NCBI RefSeq assembly: GCF_024189315.1
Contig: NZ_JAIZEO010000003.1
Location: 62,001-126,000, forward strand
DNA: 64,000 bases
Source: Halobacillus sp. A5
GTDB lineage: Bacteria; Bacillota; Bacilli; Bacillales; Halobacillaceae
Direction: 5' to 3'
The stretch's first letter is position 1, and the number at the start of each line of letters is the position of its first letter. The position numbers and the translations under genes are program-made. Below the pieces are notes generated by a model. That model was given only the letters and a program-made list of their open reading frames with translations, did not search any database and had not been told where the DNA came from. This document shows, in pieces, positions 18,258 through 27,004 of the stretch.

Positions 18258-18923
18258 ATGGGAAATTTGATTTTGTCTGGTGGTGGAAGCTCTAATCAAA
18301 ATTTTAAAGTATATGAGTTTATGATTAATACTATCGAGAAAAAAGAACCTATACTTTATATACCTCTAGCAGGTGATGCGGACTTTAGACCACATCATAC
18401 GAGTCTTGACTTCATAAAAAACATATTTGAACCTCTAGGTGTTAAGGAGGTTACGATGTGGACAGATCTCAACCATAAGACGTTAGATGAATTAAAATGC
18501 TTTTCAGCTATTTACTTTAGTGGAGGAAGTACGTTAACTCTATTAAAAACGATAAAAGATAGCGGGTTTGCTAAGGTTTTAAGACAGTATTTTAACGGTG
18601 GAGGCACTATTTTCGGACAGAGTGCAGGAGCCATCATCTTTGGAAGTGATGTTACTCATACGACAAAAGAGATAGATATAAGTGGCTATAACCCTTTAAA
18701 TCTTATACATAATTATCGTTTGTGGTGCCATTATGATCAGATTGATGAAGAGTTATTATGTGAGTATTCTAAAGATGAAAGCACTCCTTTCATTGCTCTT
18801 TCAGATGGAGGGGCTATTCATGTTACCAAATCATACTGCCAAGTCATCACCAAAAAAGCCTATGAATTCAAAGATGGTAAGAAAAAAGATCTGGAATTTG
18901 TGTACAACTCTAATGATCATTAA
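18258..18923 (+). CDS. Peptidase E-like S51 family protein
   Basis: 221 residues. Class I glutamine amidotransferase-like fold with the nucleophile S122 in FGQSAGA and an earlier YFSGGST loop; both are S51 hallmarks. Family enzymes hydrolyse Asp-X dipeptides or cyanophycin-type substrates in the cytoplasm. GGGGGAGG precedes the ATG. A second, decayed and GC-rich S51 gene lies at the right end of the array (34541), a different lineage. Confidence 0.85.
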   Translation: MGNLILSGGGSSNQNFKVYEFMINTIEKKEPILYIPLAGDADFRPHHTSLDFIKNIFEPLGVKEVTMWTDLNHKTLDELKCFSAIYFSGGSTLTLLKTIKDSGFAKVLRQYFNGGGTIFGQSAGAIIFGSDVTHTTKEIDISGYNPLNLIHNYRLWCHYDQIDEELLCEYSKDESTPFIALSDGGAIHVTKSYCQVITKKAYEFKDGKKKDLEFVYNSNDH

Positions 18924-18950
18924 TACAAAGACGAAATGTATGTTAATTTG

Positions 18951-19150
18951 GAATATCTCGAAATCAAGTCTTCCGCTAGTAGTTGGGATGGCAATTCTTT
19001 TCGGATATGCTTTTTTCTTTAGTATGTGTTTGGGATATAGACCATAAATTAATTTTATTCAAGTAAGGGAGCTTATCCTTAGGAAGGGTAAGCCCCTTTT
19101 TGTACAAGAGCATTGAGTTCTTGGGTTTGATTTGAAATAATTGGAATTTG
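18951..19150 (+). repeat. Cassette repeat: A, terminator-like B and C parts
   Basis: A: TATCTCGAAATCAAGTCTTC (18954-18973). A strong hairpin follows at 19067-19096 (GGGAGCTTATCC / GGGTAAGCCCC) with T5, then a C-like TTTGATTTGAAATAATTGG (19127-19145). The 90 bp between A and the hairpin hold a short hydrophobic open stretch (MAILFGYAFFFSMCLG) that may be a gene remnant. Confidence 0.7.
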
Positions 19151-19216
19151 TTACGTTGCACTTTAGTATTAAAAGGAGATTCAAAAAAATATTGTTACTA
19201 GAAGGGGGATGGCTTT

Positions 19217-19477
19217 ATGAATAAGGAGAAACTTTTTAGAATTCTGTCTATATCAAGTTTGATGGTCTGTATAACTGTTTGGGTCCCTAATATAGTATTT
19301 CAAATCTCTAGTCCATTATGGATGCTAACTTTTATTATAGCTCCAGCTGGTATTGTATTTGCGAGCTTGATTAAAAATTCTTGGCTAATAGTATCTAATA
19401 TTGCTATGCTTTTTAGTTTCTTCATCTTAATGTTTGCTGGGTATTTCATTAATTACATAATTGGAGGAATACCATAA
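19217..19477 (+). CDS. Small multi-span membrane protein
   Basis: 86 residues with three hydrophobic segments (about 9-30, 33-52, 57-80). AGAAGGGGG lies upstream of the ATG. Typical of the unidentified short membrane genes in this array. No family recognised. Confidence 0.65.
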   Translation: MNKEKLFRILSISSLMVCITVWVPNIVFQISSPLWMLTFIIAPAGIVFASLIKNSWLIVSNIAMLFSFFILMFAGYFINYIIGGIP

Positions 19478-19498
19478 AGTCTATAGGGCTGTTAAATT

Positions 19499-19562
19499 AC
19501 CTTGAATTCGAGTCTTAAGTAAACGGGAGCGATTCCTTAATATAAAAGAATTGTGTTTTAAA
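19499..19562 (+). repeat. Cassette repeat, A + B
   Basis: CTTGAATTCGAG (19501-19512), TCTTAAG, GGGAGC (19525-19530), then GATTCCTTAATATAAAAG. From 19531 onward the sequence is shared with the second copy of the next cassette. Confidence 0.8.
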
Positions 19563-20061
19563 CCTAAGTTATCAAATAAATAAGAATATGATGCAGGGGG
19601 AGGGATTTTTTGAAAAGAAAGACAGTGGCACAAATTTTAGTTTTTATTATAGGTGGTTTACTATTTACTTTTTCTATTGAACTCCCTGTACTAGGTTTCA
19701 AGAAAATAGAGCTTGTAGAGGATACTTCAACTCATCAAGTAATTAATTACAACTGGTATGGGAAGGAAATAAGTGAGCAGCCCTTTAAAGGTGAACCTAA
19801 AGAAGCCCTTAACCTATTTCAAAAGCAAGATAGAATTCAAAAAATTCAAGTGGTCATAGTTGTTTTTGCACTCATGGCTTTGGCGCTATGGTGGAGTAAG
19901 GAGAAAAAACGTTATATATATGGTTGTGCCTTTATATTTTTCCTTTTAGTTGTTATTGATATTATGATGGTAAACAAGTTTAGTTAGAGTACGTATTGAA
20001 GTGAAAAATAAACAAGGAATTCTGAATACATCTCGATATCGAGTCTTAATGAAGCTGGGGC
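19531..20061 (+). repeat. 531-bp duplicated cassette, copy 1
   Basis: Aligns without gaps to 30286-30816. Begins right after GGGAGC and ends with the next GGGGC, thus running from one junction to the next. The flanks on both sides are unrelated in sequence beyond the repeat consensus. The last 75 bp, non-coding, are identical in both copies. Confidence 0.9.
19610..19987 (+). CDS. Three-span membrane protein (duplicated cassette gene, copy 1)
   Basis: 125 residues from a TTG start with GGAGGGA upstream. Membrane segments at about 8-25, 78-95 and 102-120, with an extracytoplasmic or loop domain between the first two (THQVINYNWYGKEIS). It differs from the second copy at 30365 at five residues (for example L34/F and D74/Y). 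No family recognised; resembles DUF-type bacilli membrane proteins. Confidence 0.75.
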   Translation: MKRKTVAQILVFIIGGLLFTFSIELPVLGFKKIELVEDTSTHQVINYNWYGKEISEQPFKGEPKEALNLFQKQDRIQKIQVVIVVFALMALALWWSKEKKRYIYGCAFIFFLLVVIDIMMVNKFS

Positions 20062-20141
20062 TATTGTTCAATAAGAGCAATAGCTTTTTAGCTAGCGAGC
20101 AGTGTTTGTTGAAGACTCAGCTTCGAAATAATTAGAATTTT
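20029..20141 (+). repeat. Best-preserved complete A-B-C repeat
   Basis: A: ATCTCGATATCGAGTCTT (20030-20047); GGGGC (20057-20061); B hairpin TATTGTTC-AATAA-GAGCAATA with T5; C: GAAGACTCAGCTTCGAAATA (20111-20130). A and C pair as two 7-bp boxes (AT.TCGA and GAGTCTT) separated by unmatched 4-nt spacers, enclosing B. This is the geometry of an integron attC site, but not its sequence. Confidence 0.8.
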
Positions 20142-20213
20142 ATTGTATGAAAAATAGATAATACGTATAATAATTCATTAAGTAGAAAGTTGTTTGAACA
20201 AAGGAGTGAGTAT

Positions 20214-20693
20214 GTGATTATTAAATTTGCAAGTGTCACAGATGCTTCCGTTATTCACGATTTAATGATTAAGGCATTTATGGAATATAAAAATGAGGTC
20301 CCTCCGTCCAGTGCTTTAGAAGAAACAGTACAATCTGTCTCTAATGCATTAGTAAAAGAGGAAGAAGGGGTGATAGCGTATCAAGAAAACGTTCCAGTTG
20401 GTATGGTGCGTTTTTTAATTTATAACCAAAGCATATATTTTTACCGTTTGTCAGTAATCCCTGATAAGCAAGGAAAGGGAATAGCCAAAAATATGTTAAA
20501 ATTTATAGAAGATTATGCAAATAAGGAAGGTTTCTCGTCTATTCGATGTAAAGTCCGTATGAGTGCGACAAAGAACCTAAAGTTATACAGATCAATAGGT
20601 TACGATGTTTACGAGGAAGAAGTTGTACATAAACCGAATGGTATAAATATTAATGTTGTATCTATGAAAAAAGATCTTTTGTTATTGCAATAA
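20214..20693 (+). CDS. GNAT-family N-acetyltransferase
   Basis: 159 residues. Motif A VIPDKQGKGIAKNMLKFIED and the C-terminal LKLYRSIGYDVYEEE are clear. The GTG at 20214 has AAAGGAG 7 nt upstream, better than the in-frame codon at 20190. Substrate unknown; a single-gene cassette directly behind duplicated cassette copy 1. Confidence 0.85.
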   Translation: MIIKFASVTDASVIHDLMIKAFMEYKNEVPPSSALEETVQSVSNALVKEEEGVIAYQENVPVGMVRFLIYNQSIYFYRLSVIPDKQGKGIAKNMLKFIEDYANKEGFSSIRCKVRMSATKNLKLYRSIGYDVYEEEVVHKPNGININVVSMKKDLLLLQ

Positions 20694-20694
20694 A

Positions 20695-20730
20695 GGGGGC
20701 AATTGCTTAATTGAGCGCTCGCCATATTAA
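20695..20730 (+). repeat. Cassette repeat, B copy
   Basis: GGGGGC (20695-20700), then AATTGCTTAATTGAGCGCTC, starting 1 nt after the GNAT stop codon. No palindromic A. Confidence 0.6.
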
Positions 20731-20803
20731 ATATTCATATATATATTTAGCAAGCGGAGCAGCAAAGTTTTTTAAAAGAATTAATTAGAAATGAGGAAAT
20801 AGG

Positions 20804-21040
20804 GTGGGAATATTTTTTAAAAATATGTCTGAAAAGGAAACTGATAATTGGGAAAAAGGGTGTGTTTTTGGCTTTTACGTCTTCTTAATAAGTTTGTTTA
20901 TTAACCAAACTTACTACTATATTTTTAATAGTTACTTGTTTTCAAATTTTGTTATCTTTTGGGCCGGGCTGGTATCTGCATTTGTCTGGTCTTCAATTTT
21001 AAATATAAACTTCGTAAAAGGAAGAAAAATAAGGAATTGA
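20804..21040 (+). CDS. Small membrane protein
   Basis: 78 residues from GTG 20804 (GAGGAAATAGG upstream). A charged start (NMSEKETDNWEKG) then two membrane segments (about 20-38, 48-68) and a basic tail (KGRKIRN). No family recognised. Confidence 0.55.
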   Translation: MGIFFKNMSEKETDNWEKGCVFGFYVFLISLFINQTYYYIFNSYLFSNFVIFWAGLVSAFVWSSILNINFVKGRKIRN

Positions 21041-21062
21041 AAAATCTGCATATTAAGCTAAT

Positions 21063-21199
21063 GGAGCGTTATTGAAGAATGATGGAGGAGGTTGGGATAA
21101 TAACAGTAGCGAGGGGATGGTTTCAGCGCTTTCGACAGAGGAATAAGAACCACCCCTGACTTGGGTTATCTTGAGTTCTAGTATTTCGCTAACTGGGGC
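21063..21199 (+). repeat. Gene-less interval ending in an A repeat interrupted by the intron
   Basis: Starts with GGAGC (21063-21067) plus a B-like stretch; carries a C-like AGCGCTTTCGACAGAGG (21125-21141) and ends with A, TATCTTGAGTTCTAG, then CTAACTGGGGC (21189-21199). The B hairpin of this copy resumes at 23842, after the intron. Confidence 0.65.
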
Positions 21200-23841
21200 G
21201 CGCGACAAGTTCTGCTATAAGCGCTTTTCAGCGCGAAAGGCAGGGAATCTGTTGGATTAAATTTCAACTGTACAACGGAGGATGGGAATGAAGGATCCAT
21301 GTTTCCCGAAACCATCCCGTTAATACTCCTGCATGCGTTGAGACGGACAGGTCTCTTGGTATGAAGCACAGGTGAAGGCGGCAGAACAAAGGCTAAAGCC
21401 ATTTGCAAAGAAAAGGTATGCTTGAGGATATGTCTGACGGCTAAAACCTAGTTAAGGTGAGAATCGTTCTTTGAGATAGGAACTGACGAACTTCCGAAGG
21501 TAAGGGTCTAAAGTTACGAACGTAAGGAAACTTACGTGTCATCTTACGATGACGTGAGTGGTGTGGAGTAAAACTGCCCCATCTGAAAGACGCTATACCG
21601 AACCAAGGCGGTATCCAGCTCACAGGCTTACAGGAAGCACCTAATTCTAGTAATGACAGCTACGTTGTATGGTACTTGGAAAGCAAGGAACGTTGAATCA
21701 AGGACTGTCACCCGAAACGGTTGCTATAAAGATATGCTGAAAAGCATTTATCCTTGTGAGGGTAGGGGAATGACTGATGAAACTTCTGTAATAGAAGTGG
21801 AGGAATAGCCCCAAATCTAGAGTATGAAACGATTATTTTCCTAACGTGAATGGCACCGATCGGGTAGGAACGTGGGAACATCACTCCAAAGGAGGGATGC
21901 CACAGTGTCAACGCTGCGAAACTGGGATTATTATAATATGACGGAGACCTTTACGGATCTTCATGAAAAAGCGAGTCAGGGACATACGTTTTCTTATCTA
22001 TATGAAACCATCATATCGAGAGAAAACATCCTGCTCGCCTTTCGCATGATCAAAACCAATAAAGGATCTAAAACACCAGGCACCGATGGGAAAACTATCG
22101 ATGACATGAAAGAGCTCTCCGAAAATGATCTGGTAAACGAAGTCCGAACGAAACTTAGAAACTATTGCCCGAAGAAAGTTCGCAGAGAATGGATTGAAAA
22201 AGACAACGGAAAATGGAGACCCCTTGGGATTCCGTGCATCCTGGATCGAGTGATCCAACAATGCTTTAAACAAGTTCTCGAACCGATTGTAGAATCTCAA
22301 TTCTTCAAACATAGCTACGGATTCAGACCTCTCCAGTCTGCTCATCATGCTATGGCAAGGATACAGTTTTTGATTAATCATAGTCAACTTCATTACGTCG
22401 TTGATGTAGATATTAAAAGTTTCTTTGATAACGTAAATCATCGTCTATTAAAGAAGCAACTCTGGAACATCGGTATTCAAGACCGTAAGGTACTAGCCTG
22501 TATCTCAAAAATGATCACTTCGGAGATTGATGGAGAAGGAGTACCCGAGAAGGGTTCGCCACAAGGTGGAATTTTATCCCCTCTTCTTTCTAATGTCGTT
22601 TTAAATGATCTAGACCAATGGGTTGCCGACCAGTGGGAAGTATTTCCCCTGACGAAAGCCTACAGTTCAGATGATGCCAGAAGGCGAGCGAGAAAACAAA
22701 CGAATTTGAAACAAGGATACCTGGTCCGATATGCTGATGATTTTAAAATTCTTTGTCGGGATGGAAAGACAGCGCAAAGGTGGTACCATGCGGTACGTCT
22801 GTACCTCAAAGAGCGTTTGAAACTGGACATCTCACCGGAGAAATCTCAAATTGTAAACTTAAGAAAACGAGAATCTGAGTTCTTAGGGTTCACCATTCGT
22901 GCGAATAAAAAGGGTAAGAAACGAGTGGCTCATACTGGGGTCATTTCTTCTAAAAGAAAGAAAATGAAGCAGGAAGCGAAAAAGCTCATTCGGAGAATGA
23001 AAAGTTCACCTTCTGCTGAGAATATTCATCGTTACAATAGTTTTGTTCTGGGACTTCACCAATACTTTAAGCGAGCGACTCATGTAAATCTTGTGTTCTC
23101 ACGTCTTGCTTACGATCTTAAACCATTTCTAGTGAACCGTCTTCGACCGGTTGGAAAGCTAGAACATCCTTTTCAGCCACCGCCTTTTTATAAGAAAACC
23201 TTTAGCTTAGGAACGAAAACATTCAATATCAATGGTGTGTATCTGTTCCCCATCGGCAATGTGAAAACATTCCATACGATGAACTTCAGTCCAAAGCTTT
23301 CGCTTTATACAAAGACAGGAAGAGAACAGATGTACAAAAGTCTCCGCCCTGATATCCAGAAAGAAATCGGTCACTTAATGAAGTCTTCTCTACCGAAACG
23401 AAGTATCGAATATCTTGATAATCGTATTAGCCGGTATAGTATGAAGATGGGGAGATGCGAAATTACAGGTGAGTACCTCCATGCATCAGACGTTCACTGC
23501 CATCATTACGTGCCAAGGAACCAAGGAGGTTCGGATCAATTTCAAAATCTCCGTAATCTTCATAAGGATATTCACCGACTTATCCATATGAAAGATATAG
23601 AAAAGATAAAGGTTTATCTTAAACAATTACCACAGAATCGATTGATCTTAGATAAGATCAATCAATACCGAAAGGTATGTGGGGTGGAAGGGATCGAAGC
23701 ATCCAGTCTCGAAGAGTAACATAGGAACTTATAATTTAGTACATACCTTTAGATGGAACGCCGGATGCTGGGAAACTAGCACGTTCGGTGTGGAGCAGGG
23801 GAAAAGCCGGAGATAACCTCAAACGCTTACCTATTGCTAAC
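21200..23841 (+). mobile_element. Group II intron encoding an HNH-type maturase
   Basis: The 5' end GCGCGACAAG follows GGGGC directly and resembles the GUGCG start of group II introns. Domain V is seen near 23754-23796 (GGAACGCCGGATGC, GAAA-like loop, GCACGTTCGGTG), and domain VI leads to ...TTGCTAAC at 23841, an AY end. Removing 21200-23841 restores a normal repeat: GGGGC joined to GATTATCTAATAAG. The ORF has an HNH domain, so it is not a IIC intron. Boundaries are inferred from repeat restoration, accurate to a few bases. Confidence 0.88.
21905..23719 (+). CDS. ltrA: Group II intron reverse transcriptase/maturase with HNH endonuclease
   Basis: 604 residues. RT blocks include KWRPLGIPCILDRVIQ, SYGFRP, GSPQGGILSPLLSN and the catalytic YADD (276-279). 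The maturase X domain follows (about 300-420), and a C-terminal HNH nuclease (about 518-564; CEITG, HCHHYVPRNQGG, NLRNLHKDIH). The GTG at 21905 has AAAGGAGGG 8 nt upstream. It forms an RNP with the spliced intron and drives retrohoming. No frameshift is seen, so the element looks intact. Confidence 0.95.
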   Translation: MSTLRNWDYYNMTETFTDLHEKASQGHTFSYLYETIISRENILLAFRMIKTNKGSKTPGTDGKTIDDMKELSENDLVNEVRTKLRNYCPKKVRREWIEKDNGKWRPLGIPCILDRVIQQCFKQVLEPIVESQFFKHSYGFRPLQSAHHAMARIQFLINHSQLHYVVDVDIKSFFDNVNHRLLKKQLWNIGIQDRKVLACISKMITSEIDGEGVPEKGSPQGGILSPLLSNVVLNDLDQWVADQWEVFPLTKAYSSDDARRRARKQTNLKQGYLVRYADDFKILCRDGKTAQRWYHAVRLYLKERLKLDISPEKSQIVNLRKRESEFLGFTIRANKKGKKRVAHTGVISSKRKKMKQEAKKLIRRMKSSPSAENIHRYNSFVLGLHQYFKRATHVNLVFSRLAYDLKPFLVNRLRPVGKLEHPFQPPPFYKKTFSLGTKTFNINGVYLFPIGNVKTFHTMNFSPKLSLYTKTGREQMYKSLRPDIQKEIGHLMKSSLPKRSIEYLDNRISRYSMKMGRCEITGEYLHASDVHCHHYVPRNQGGSDQFQNLRNLHKDIHRLIHMKDIEKIKVYLKQLPQNRLILDKINQYRKVCGVEGIEASSLEE

Positions 23842-23866
23842 GATTATCTAATAAGAGGTAATCAAC
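23842..23866 (+). repeat. Right half of the intron-split B hairpin
   Basis: GATTATCT-AATAAG-AGGTAATC forms the usual stem-loop and continues the GGGGC at 21195-21199. Confidence 0.75.
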
Positions 23867-23902
23867 TTTCTGGCAGTATCTTGAACATGAAAGGTGAAAA
23901 AA

Positions 23903-24436
23903 ATGAAAGAATTAGACGAACATAGATTTATTATTAATGTAAAGTCTGAATACCCTCCCTCCATAGGAAGATTATTATCCATGATGGATTATACACGAAA
24001 GACGACACTAGATGCTGTAGAAGGGTTGTCAGTAGAAGAGCTTGATTATCGTATAAATGGAAAAGGAAACTCAATAGGTTGTCTTTTATACCATATCGTA
24101 TGTGTGGAAGAAGTCTATCAAATCTTGACTTTTGAGGGTAGGGAGCCCACTAAAGACGAACGCCAAAAACTTGATGTAGGATTAAAACTTGGTGAGAAGT
24201 CACACGAGGAAATTATTGGTAAAGGTATTGACTACTATAAAGAGAAACTAATTTTAGTGCGAAAGCGGACATTAGAATTATTTAAAAATAAAGAGGATAA
24301 CTGGTTAGATGAAGTATCTCCCTTTGTTCACGATTATGATGCTAATCACTATTTTCGTTGGTTTCATGTATTTGAAGATGAACTAAATCACCGTGGTCAA
24401 ATCCGTCTAATTCGCAACCATATGAATAGAGAATAG
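23903..24436 (+). CDS. DinB-family protein
   Basis: 177 residues. The N-terminal MDYTRKTTLDAVEGLSVEEL, the first His in YHIVCVEEVYQI and the C-terminal VFEDELNHRGQIRLIRNH give the DinB/DUF664 three-His metal-site pattern. GAAAGGTG lies 6 nt before the ATG at 23903. Probable metal-dependent stress or thiol-transfer enzyme; substrate unknown. Unlike the DinB gene at 15059 it is intact. Confidence 0.82.
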   Translation: MKELDEHRFIINVKSEYPPSIGRLLSMMDYTRKTTLDAVEGLSVEELDYRINGKGNSIGCLLYHIVCVEEVYQILTFEGREPTKDERQKLDVGLKLGEKSHEEIIGKGIDYYKEKLILVRKRTLELFKNKEDNWLDEVSPFVHDYDANHYFRWFHVFEDELNHRGQIRLIRNHMNRE

Positions 24437-24562
24437 CAAGGTAAACCTTTAAAACCGGATAAGATACTGAGATGCGTGGAAAAGAGGTGGCCCACCAAGA
24501 GTCAGGCATATCCCATTAACGTATGATAGAGATAAGATCATACCAGGATGGATCTGATCCAA

Positions 24563-24630
24563 GATATCTTGAAATCGAGTCTTCCTTTATCGGGAGCGAT
24601 TGTTCAATAAGGACAATCGATTTTTCACTA
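24563..24630 (+). repeat. Cassette repeat, A + B
   Basis: TATCTTGAAATCGAGTCTTC (24565-24584), GGGAGC (24592-24597), GATTGTTCAATAAGGACAAT then CGATTTTTC. The 120 bp before it (24437-24560) hold no gene. Confidence 0.85.
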
Positions 24631-24672
24631 GAAGAGCAGAGTTGTTTAAGATGAAACACTTAATCTTAAAAG

Positions 24673-25425
24673 ATGGATGTGATAAAAATAGGTGCTAATA
24701 TTGCGATTATCGCTGATATACATGGGAATAGCGCTGCATTAAAAGCTGTTTTAGATAGAATTGATAAAGATAAGCAAATAGAACATATTTATTGCCTTGG
24801 TGATTTAATAGGGATCGGTCACGAAACAAATGATGTTCTTGAATTGTTGTTTTCACGTAACGATATAACCTTTGTTAAAGGAAATCATGATGAAGCAATT
24901 TTAAACATAATTGATGGGAAAGAACCAGGAAGTTTCGGAGAGGAAAGAGAGCATCATCAATGGATTGCATCTGGATTAGACAAGAAGTTCATCCCTAAAT
25001 TGTTAAGCATGCCCGATATGCATTATGAGAAGATAAACGGGAAAAACTTTTTGTTTGTTCATTATCATTTAAATGAAAAGGATAAGCTTTTACCTATTGA
25101 TAATCAACCCACAACTGAAAAACTTGATGCAACATATGAAAATTCCGAAGCAGACGTTATCAGTTTTGGACACCATCATATTGTTCATCATTTTAGGTCA
25201 AACAAAAGACTTTATCTTAATCCGAGTTCATTAGGTTGTAGCCACAAACCTGTTGCACCATATGTTAAATTGCATGTCGGATCAAATGAACAGGTAGATG
25301 TTTCTTTTATTGAAGTACCGTATGACAATAAAGATTTTTTACTTTCTTATGAAAAGTTCGATGTGCCCGCTAGAGATTTTATATTAAAGGTATTTCATGG
25401 AGAACAGCATTTACAATATGTCTAA
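24673..25425 (+). CDS. Calcineurin-like metallophosphoesterase
   Basis: 250 residues. All metal motifs are visible: IADIHGN (residues 13-19), GDLIG, KGNHD and the C-terminal GHHHIVHHF. YfcE/DUF2437-like phosphodiesterase; substrate unknown. No strong ribosome site, consistent with many cassette-type genes. The last single gene before the IS110 copy. Confidence 0.85.
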   Translation: MDVIKIGANIAIIADIHGNSAALKAVLDRIDKDKQIEHIYCLGDLIGIGHETNDVLELLFSRNDITFVKGNHDEAILNIIDGKEPGSFGEEREHHQWIASGLDKKFIPKLLSMPDMHYEKINGKNFLFVHYHLNEKDKLLPIDNQPTTEKLDATYENSEADVISFGHHHIVHHFRSNKRLYLNPSSLGCSHKPVAPYVKLHVGSNEQVDVSFIEVPYDNKDFLLSYEKFDVPARDFILKVFHGEQHLQYV

Positions 25426-25615
25426 GCCTTTTTAATAAGGTATTAGGTTAGTCAAAGATTCAAGCCTTCAAGAATACCAGCTAATAGAAGGTCAATAGGT
25501 AAGGGTAAAAAAGAGTAATTAGACGTGGTACAATAAAAATGAACATACTAAATAAACTTCACTAGTAATTATTTGAAGTATTTTCTATAAAAGTATTTTA
25601 TTGGTTTATTTTAAA

Positions 25616-26469
25616 TCACATAAGCCTTTTTAATATGGCATAAATCCAGTGAATGAGCTTGTTTGCACAAGCAATGATCGCCACCTTATGTGGTTTACCT
25701 TCTTCACGTTTCTTATCGTAATAAGCTTTTAGTTTTGGGTTGCGATTCTTGGTTATTCCGCATTGAACTGCGTTATATAGACTTTTTCTAAGGCTGGACG
25801 ATCCTCGCTTTGTAATTCGGTTAATGGATGCTTTAAACTGTCCAGACTCATGGACACTTGGGTCAATCCCCGCGTATGCAACGAGCTTTTTAGGGTGGTT
25901 AAACTGATCAATTTCCCCAATCTCGGATAGGATTGTTGCCGCAATCTTTCCACCAATACCGGGAATTGATCGGATAATCTCATATTCATTAAATTCTTCA
26001 GCCAGGGCATCTATCTCTTTCAGTAGCTTCGATAGGTGCCTTTGGTATTGGAGAAGAAGTTGAATAAACATTGTTAAACTCACCACATGACTCGAATATA
26101 AATTACGCTTGAATGGATCTCGGTCTGCTGCCTCTTTGAGCCGATGAGCTTTATCTAATGCCCATCCATAAGAGCGTTTTACTCCTTGTTGGAGAATCAC
26201 TTCAGCTATTTTTTCCTTCGTTTCCTCCCGAACACCTTGAGGTGTTTGATAGTGGAGTAACGTTCGTAAGGATGACGGTGAATAAAGAGATCCAAAGACC
26301 GTCTTATATCTGTGATCTCTTCCACCTCTAACCAAAAGAGATGAAAATCATGTAACCCTAAAACGTTATGCTCGAAAACAAAACTCTTCTTGTAAGGATC
26401 TTTCTTCTGTAAAAAGGCTTGTACTTGGCTTTTTCCTTTCGCAATATCCAGGCCAATGACTGGATCCAT
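25616..26469 (-). pseudogene. IS110 transposase, internally deleted and frameshifted
   Basis: The N-terminal DEDD part starts MDPVIGLDIAKGKSQVQAF (first catalytic Asp in GLDIAKG). The C-terminal transposase_20 part is in another frame: RSIPGIGGKIAATILSEIGE, LVAYAGIDPSVHESG, RGSSSLRKSLYNAV. Full IS110 proteins are about 400 residues; here roughly 100 residues between the domains are missing, with the join near 26305-26315. The RuvC-like catalytic set is therefore incomplete and the protein inactive. Confidence 0.85.
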
Positions 26470-26650
26470 ATTTTATCACGTCTCCTTTTGTTAGATTCGC
26501 CGGCAGCCCCTAACCTAGCTTGTAGTGTCATAGCTTCGCTTGTTATTCGGGATCCAGGTCCCAACCAGCCTCAATCATGTTTCTACAAGTAGGGGGTGGA
26601 CAGTATTCTGGACGGGATCAGAGTCCCATGGGGGCGAACGTCCTACCCCG
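26470..26650 (-). ncRNA. Candidate IS110 bridge-RNA region
   Basis: Non-coding stretch between the transposase start and the element edge. IS110-group elements are known to encode a structured bridge RNA here that pairs with target and donor DNA. Complementary G/C-rich segments are visible (GGGATCCAGGTCCC; GGGATCAGAGTCCC). Assignment rests on family knowledge and position only. Confidence 0.35.
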
Positions 26651-26724
26651 GCTACTTAAAGAATAACCTATAAAAAATAGGTCAACCAGATAAACTGGTT
26701 AATCTTATAATACGAACGGGAGCG

Positions 26725-26853
26725 ATAGCTGCACATTGGATATGGGATTATCCAAATACTAAAAGACCTGAAATTTTAGTTAGGCTTGAACAATTGTCTG
26801 AAGATAAACAAGTTATCATATTAAAATCACCAAAAGAAGTTCAACAGTTTTAA
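26725..26853 (+). pseudogene. 3' fragment of a FlaR/topology-modulation-type P-loop kinase gene
   Basis: A frame of 42 codons without start reads WIWDYPNTKRPEILVRL then EDKQVIILKSPKEVQQF and stops. This is the C-terminus typical of small AAA/P-loop proteins annotated as DNA topology modulation protein. The Walker A part is missing, apparently removed with the IS110 insertion. Confidence 0.55.
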
Positions 26854-26887
26854 GAAATAGTACAATAACTTTTATTACTTATTAAAG

Positions 26888-26993
26888 TAACGGGGGCTTA
26901 TCCAAATCTTCTTCGCATTTGAGAGTTAGCAGTTTAATTAGAAGAAACAGAGGGCAAAACAGATTGACTGATTTCGAAATATAGAATAAAATA
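26888..26993 (+). repeat. Cassette repeat, B + C parts
   Basis: GGGGGC (26892-26897) then TTATCCAAATCTTCTTC; a C-like GATTGACTGATTTCGAAATA (26962-26981) with ATAGAA after it. Ends just before the T-box leader. Confidence 0.6.
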
Positions 26994-27004
26994 AGGAAAA
27001 TTTT

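Larger units (their letters stand above)
25600..26660 (-). mobile_element. IS110-family element with internal deletion
   Basis: Transposase gene reads leftward (25616-26469), preceded by about 180 bp of non-coding DNA typical of the IS110 left end. IS110 elements lack conventional terminal inverted repeats, so the outer limits given are approximate. The element has cut a P-loop gene whose 3' end survives at 26725. Confidence 0.65.

Noticed and set aside
21200-23841. Group IIC-attC intron
   Set aside because: IIC maturases lack the HNH endonuclease, while this ORF has a complete HNH-type C-terminus. Targeting of the repeat must be explained otherwise.
23870-23885. Additional A repeat (AGTATCTTGAACATG)
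   Set aside because: Lacks the palindrome and the TCTTC continuation; it overlaps the start region of the DinB gene and is probably chance.
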